Below, piece by piece: positions 5,625-6,764 of a DNA stretch of 6,764 bases. Origin of the DNA: an uncultured Collinsella sp. (GTDB lineage Bacteria; Actinomycetota; Coriobacteriia; Coriobacteriales; Coriobacteriaceae); NCBI GenBank assembly GCA_900542305.1, contig UQMU01000055.1, positions 1 to 6,764 of the forward strand, given 5' to 3'. Each line of letters starts with the position of its first letter. Within the stretch, counting starts at the first letter, position 1. The position numbers and the translations under genes were made by a program. Under the pieces are notes generated by a model that was given only the letters and a program-made list of their open reading frames with translations, did not search any database and was not told the origin of the DNA.

Positions 5625-6566
5625 GTGCCGGCGAATAAGGAACATACCGAAGCTACTCCCTCGTCGCTCGCCGTGGCGGCGGGGGAGTATCTCGATTACC
5701 TCGCGGTCGAGCGGGGTTTGGCGCGCAACACGATTGCGGCCTATCGTCGTGACCTGACGACGTACTGCGCCTATCTGGAGCGGGCGGGTATTGTGTCTTT
5801 TGAAGAGGTGACCCGTCAGGTCGTGGAGGGCTTTGTTGCCGACCGTCGCGATGGGGGCTATTCCGATGCCTCGGTGGAGCGTGCGCTTGCGGCCGTGAAG
5901 GGCCTGCATGCCTTTTTGGTGCGCGATGGGGCTGTAGCCCAAAATCCAACGGCGGCGTTGCGCCTGCCTAAAAAGGCTGAGCGTTTGCCGGAGTATCTAT
6001 CGGTGGAGGATGTCTCGGCTCTGCTCGATCAAGACTTCCCCGAGGGCGAGATGGGCTTGCGCGACCATGCCATCTTGGAAGTGCTCTACGGATGCGGTTT
6101 GCGTGTGAGCGAGTTGGTGGGGCTCGATGTGGGCGATATCCATATTGACGATGGCTTTGTACTCGTTCGCGGTAAGGGCTCAAAGGAACGCCTGTCCCCG
6201 CTGGTGGGAAGCGCGGCGCGAGCTCTGATGCTCTATGTAACTGAGGGACGTTCTCGCTTGGCGGCCCATGCCCGCGGAACCGAGACCTCGGCGGTCTTTT
6301 TAAATAAGAACGGACGTCGCCTGTCGCGCCAGGCCGTGCATGCGATATGTGAGCGCTACGGGCGCCAGGTGGGGCTGGTGGGACTCCATCCCCACACGCT
6401 GCGTCACTCCTTTGCTACCCATATGCTTGCGGGCGGCGCAGACCTCCGTGTGCTACAGGAGATCTTGGGACATGCCGATATATCGACCACGCAGGTCTAC
6501 ACGCATGTCGATCGTACGCAACTGACCGAGGTCTATCTGGCGGCGCACCCGCTGGCGCATCGTTAA
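5625..6566 (+). CDS. xerD: Tyrosine site-specific recombinase XerD
   Basis: XerD (313 residues) works with a partner Xer recombinase at dif sites to resolve chromosome dimers before division. The N-terminal SAM-like DNA-binding domain (about residues 15-105) has YLDYLAVERGLARNTIAAYRRDL. The catalytic domain carries the complete set: Arg160 in GCGLRVSEL, Lys184 in GKGSKER, His257 and Arg260 in HTLRHSFATHML, His283 in LGHADISTTQ, and nucleophile Tyr292 in VYTHV. Spacing between these residues equals that in E. coli XerD. I chose the GTG at 5625, which gives the usual short N-terminus. The AAGG just ahead overlaps the pyrG stop and touches the start, so translation is probably coupled to pyrG rather than independently initiated. 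Other actinobacteria also keep xerD close to pyrG (in Mycobacterium tuberculosis one NUDIX gene lies between). XerC is the alternative, but sequence and context favour XerD. Confidence 0.93.
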   Translation: MPANKEHTEATPSSLAVAAGEYLDYLAVERGLARNTIAAYRRDLTTYCAYLERAGIVSFEEVTRQVVEGFVADRRDGGYSDASVERALAAVKGLHAFLVRDGAVAQNPTAALRLPKKAERLPEYLSVEDVSALLDQDFPEGEMGLRDHAILEVLYGCGLRVSELVGLDVGDIHIDDGFVLVRGKGSKERLSPLVGSAARALMLYVTEGRSRLAAHARGTETSAVFLNKNGRRLSRQAVHAICERYGRQVGLVGLHPHTLRHSFATHMLAGGADLRVLQEILGHADISTTQVYTHVDRTQLTEVYLAAHPLAHR

Positions 6567-6599
6567 CTCATCGCTGACCTGCAAATTTATAGGTATTTG

Positions 6600-6669
6600 G
6601 GGACGGGCCCCAGATTGCCACGGCGTGCTTTTGCGCGCGCATGGGCAATCTGGGGCCCGTCCCATTTTT
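6600..6669 (+). terminator. Very long perfect hairpin with T-run, terminator of pyrG-xerD
   Basis: Arms 6600-6619 and 6644-6663 are exact reverse complements over 20 bp. The 24-nt interior can form a second small stem (6623-6628 with 6633-6638, one G-U pair) around TTTT. A run of five T (6665-6669) follows, so it can act as an intrinsic terminator 33 nt after the xerD stop. The stem is much longer than the other terminators in the window (8-11 bp) and may be a dispersed intergenic palindrome used as a terminator. Confidence 0.8.
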
Positions 6670-6764
6670 CGCCACTTGGCGTCGCGGTGGTGGGCCGCAC
6701 GTGCCTTGTCTGATGTAACGGCTGTATGAGATGGAACGGGCGAAAGCCTGCGGGTTGTTGCTGA
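6670..6764. other. Non-coding end of window, nothing recognised
   Basis: The 95 bases after the terminator contain no credible gene start with a ribosome binding site, no properly spaced promoter and no RNA gene that I can identify. It is probably the upstream region of a gene beyond the window. Confidence 0.5.

Noticed and set aside
6706..6730. Promoter for a gene beyond the window (TTGTCT and TATGAG)
   Set aside because: The spacer is only 13 nt and both hexamers are poor matches.

Overview
The window looks like part of a chromosome from a high-G+C actinobacterium. The most likely source is a gut Coriobacteriia such as Collinsella. This is inferred from base composition, codon choice, a UPF0371/DUF1846 protein, and the pyrG-xerD neighbourhood. 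No rRNA, tRNA or CRISPR array is visible.

Layout, left to right. (1) Positions 1-257 are non-coding and full of short perfect inverted repeats, including a 14-bp hairpin at 13-48. (2) On the minus strand, 258-1379 encodes an intact IS110-family recombinase with a DEDD catalytic set and the C-terminal serine. IS110 enzymes work with a non-coding bridge RNA encoded beside the gene. Both flanks here could hold one, and the element ends could not be fixed by eye. (3) Positions 1380-1705 are non-coding. They hold a plus-strand terminator-like hairpin (1441-1481) and a perfect TATAAT box (1661-1666) for the next gene. (4) Positions 1706-3187 (+) encode a UPF0371/DUF1846 protein of unknown function with a P-loop-like motif, closed by a strong terminator. 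(5) Positions 3255-3443 form a leader that may carry a 17-codon upstream ORF. It precedes a 112-residue winged-helix protein (3444-3782) with its own terminator. (6) Positions 3961-5622 encode CTP synthase (pyrG) behind a short leader with a hairpin. (7) Positions 5625-6566 encode the tyrosine recombinase XerD, starting 2 nt after the pyrG stop. (8) A very long perfect hairpin with a T-run (6600-6669) closes the pyrG-xerD unit. The last 95 bases hold nothing recognisable.

How the genes relate: pyrG (last step of CTP synthesis) and xerD (chromosome-dimer resolution) form a tight, probably coupled two-gene unit. Their proximity is known in other actinobacteria. The DUF1846 gene and the winged-helix gene each appear to be separate transcription units bounded by terminators. 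The IS110 element is an accessory insertion next to the DUF1846 promoter. The points most worth following are the possible bridge RNA of the IS110 element, a natural Gly-to-Ala change in the glutaminase lid loop of PyrG, the candidate leader peptide before the winged-helix gene, and the long terminal palindrome.
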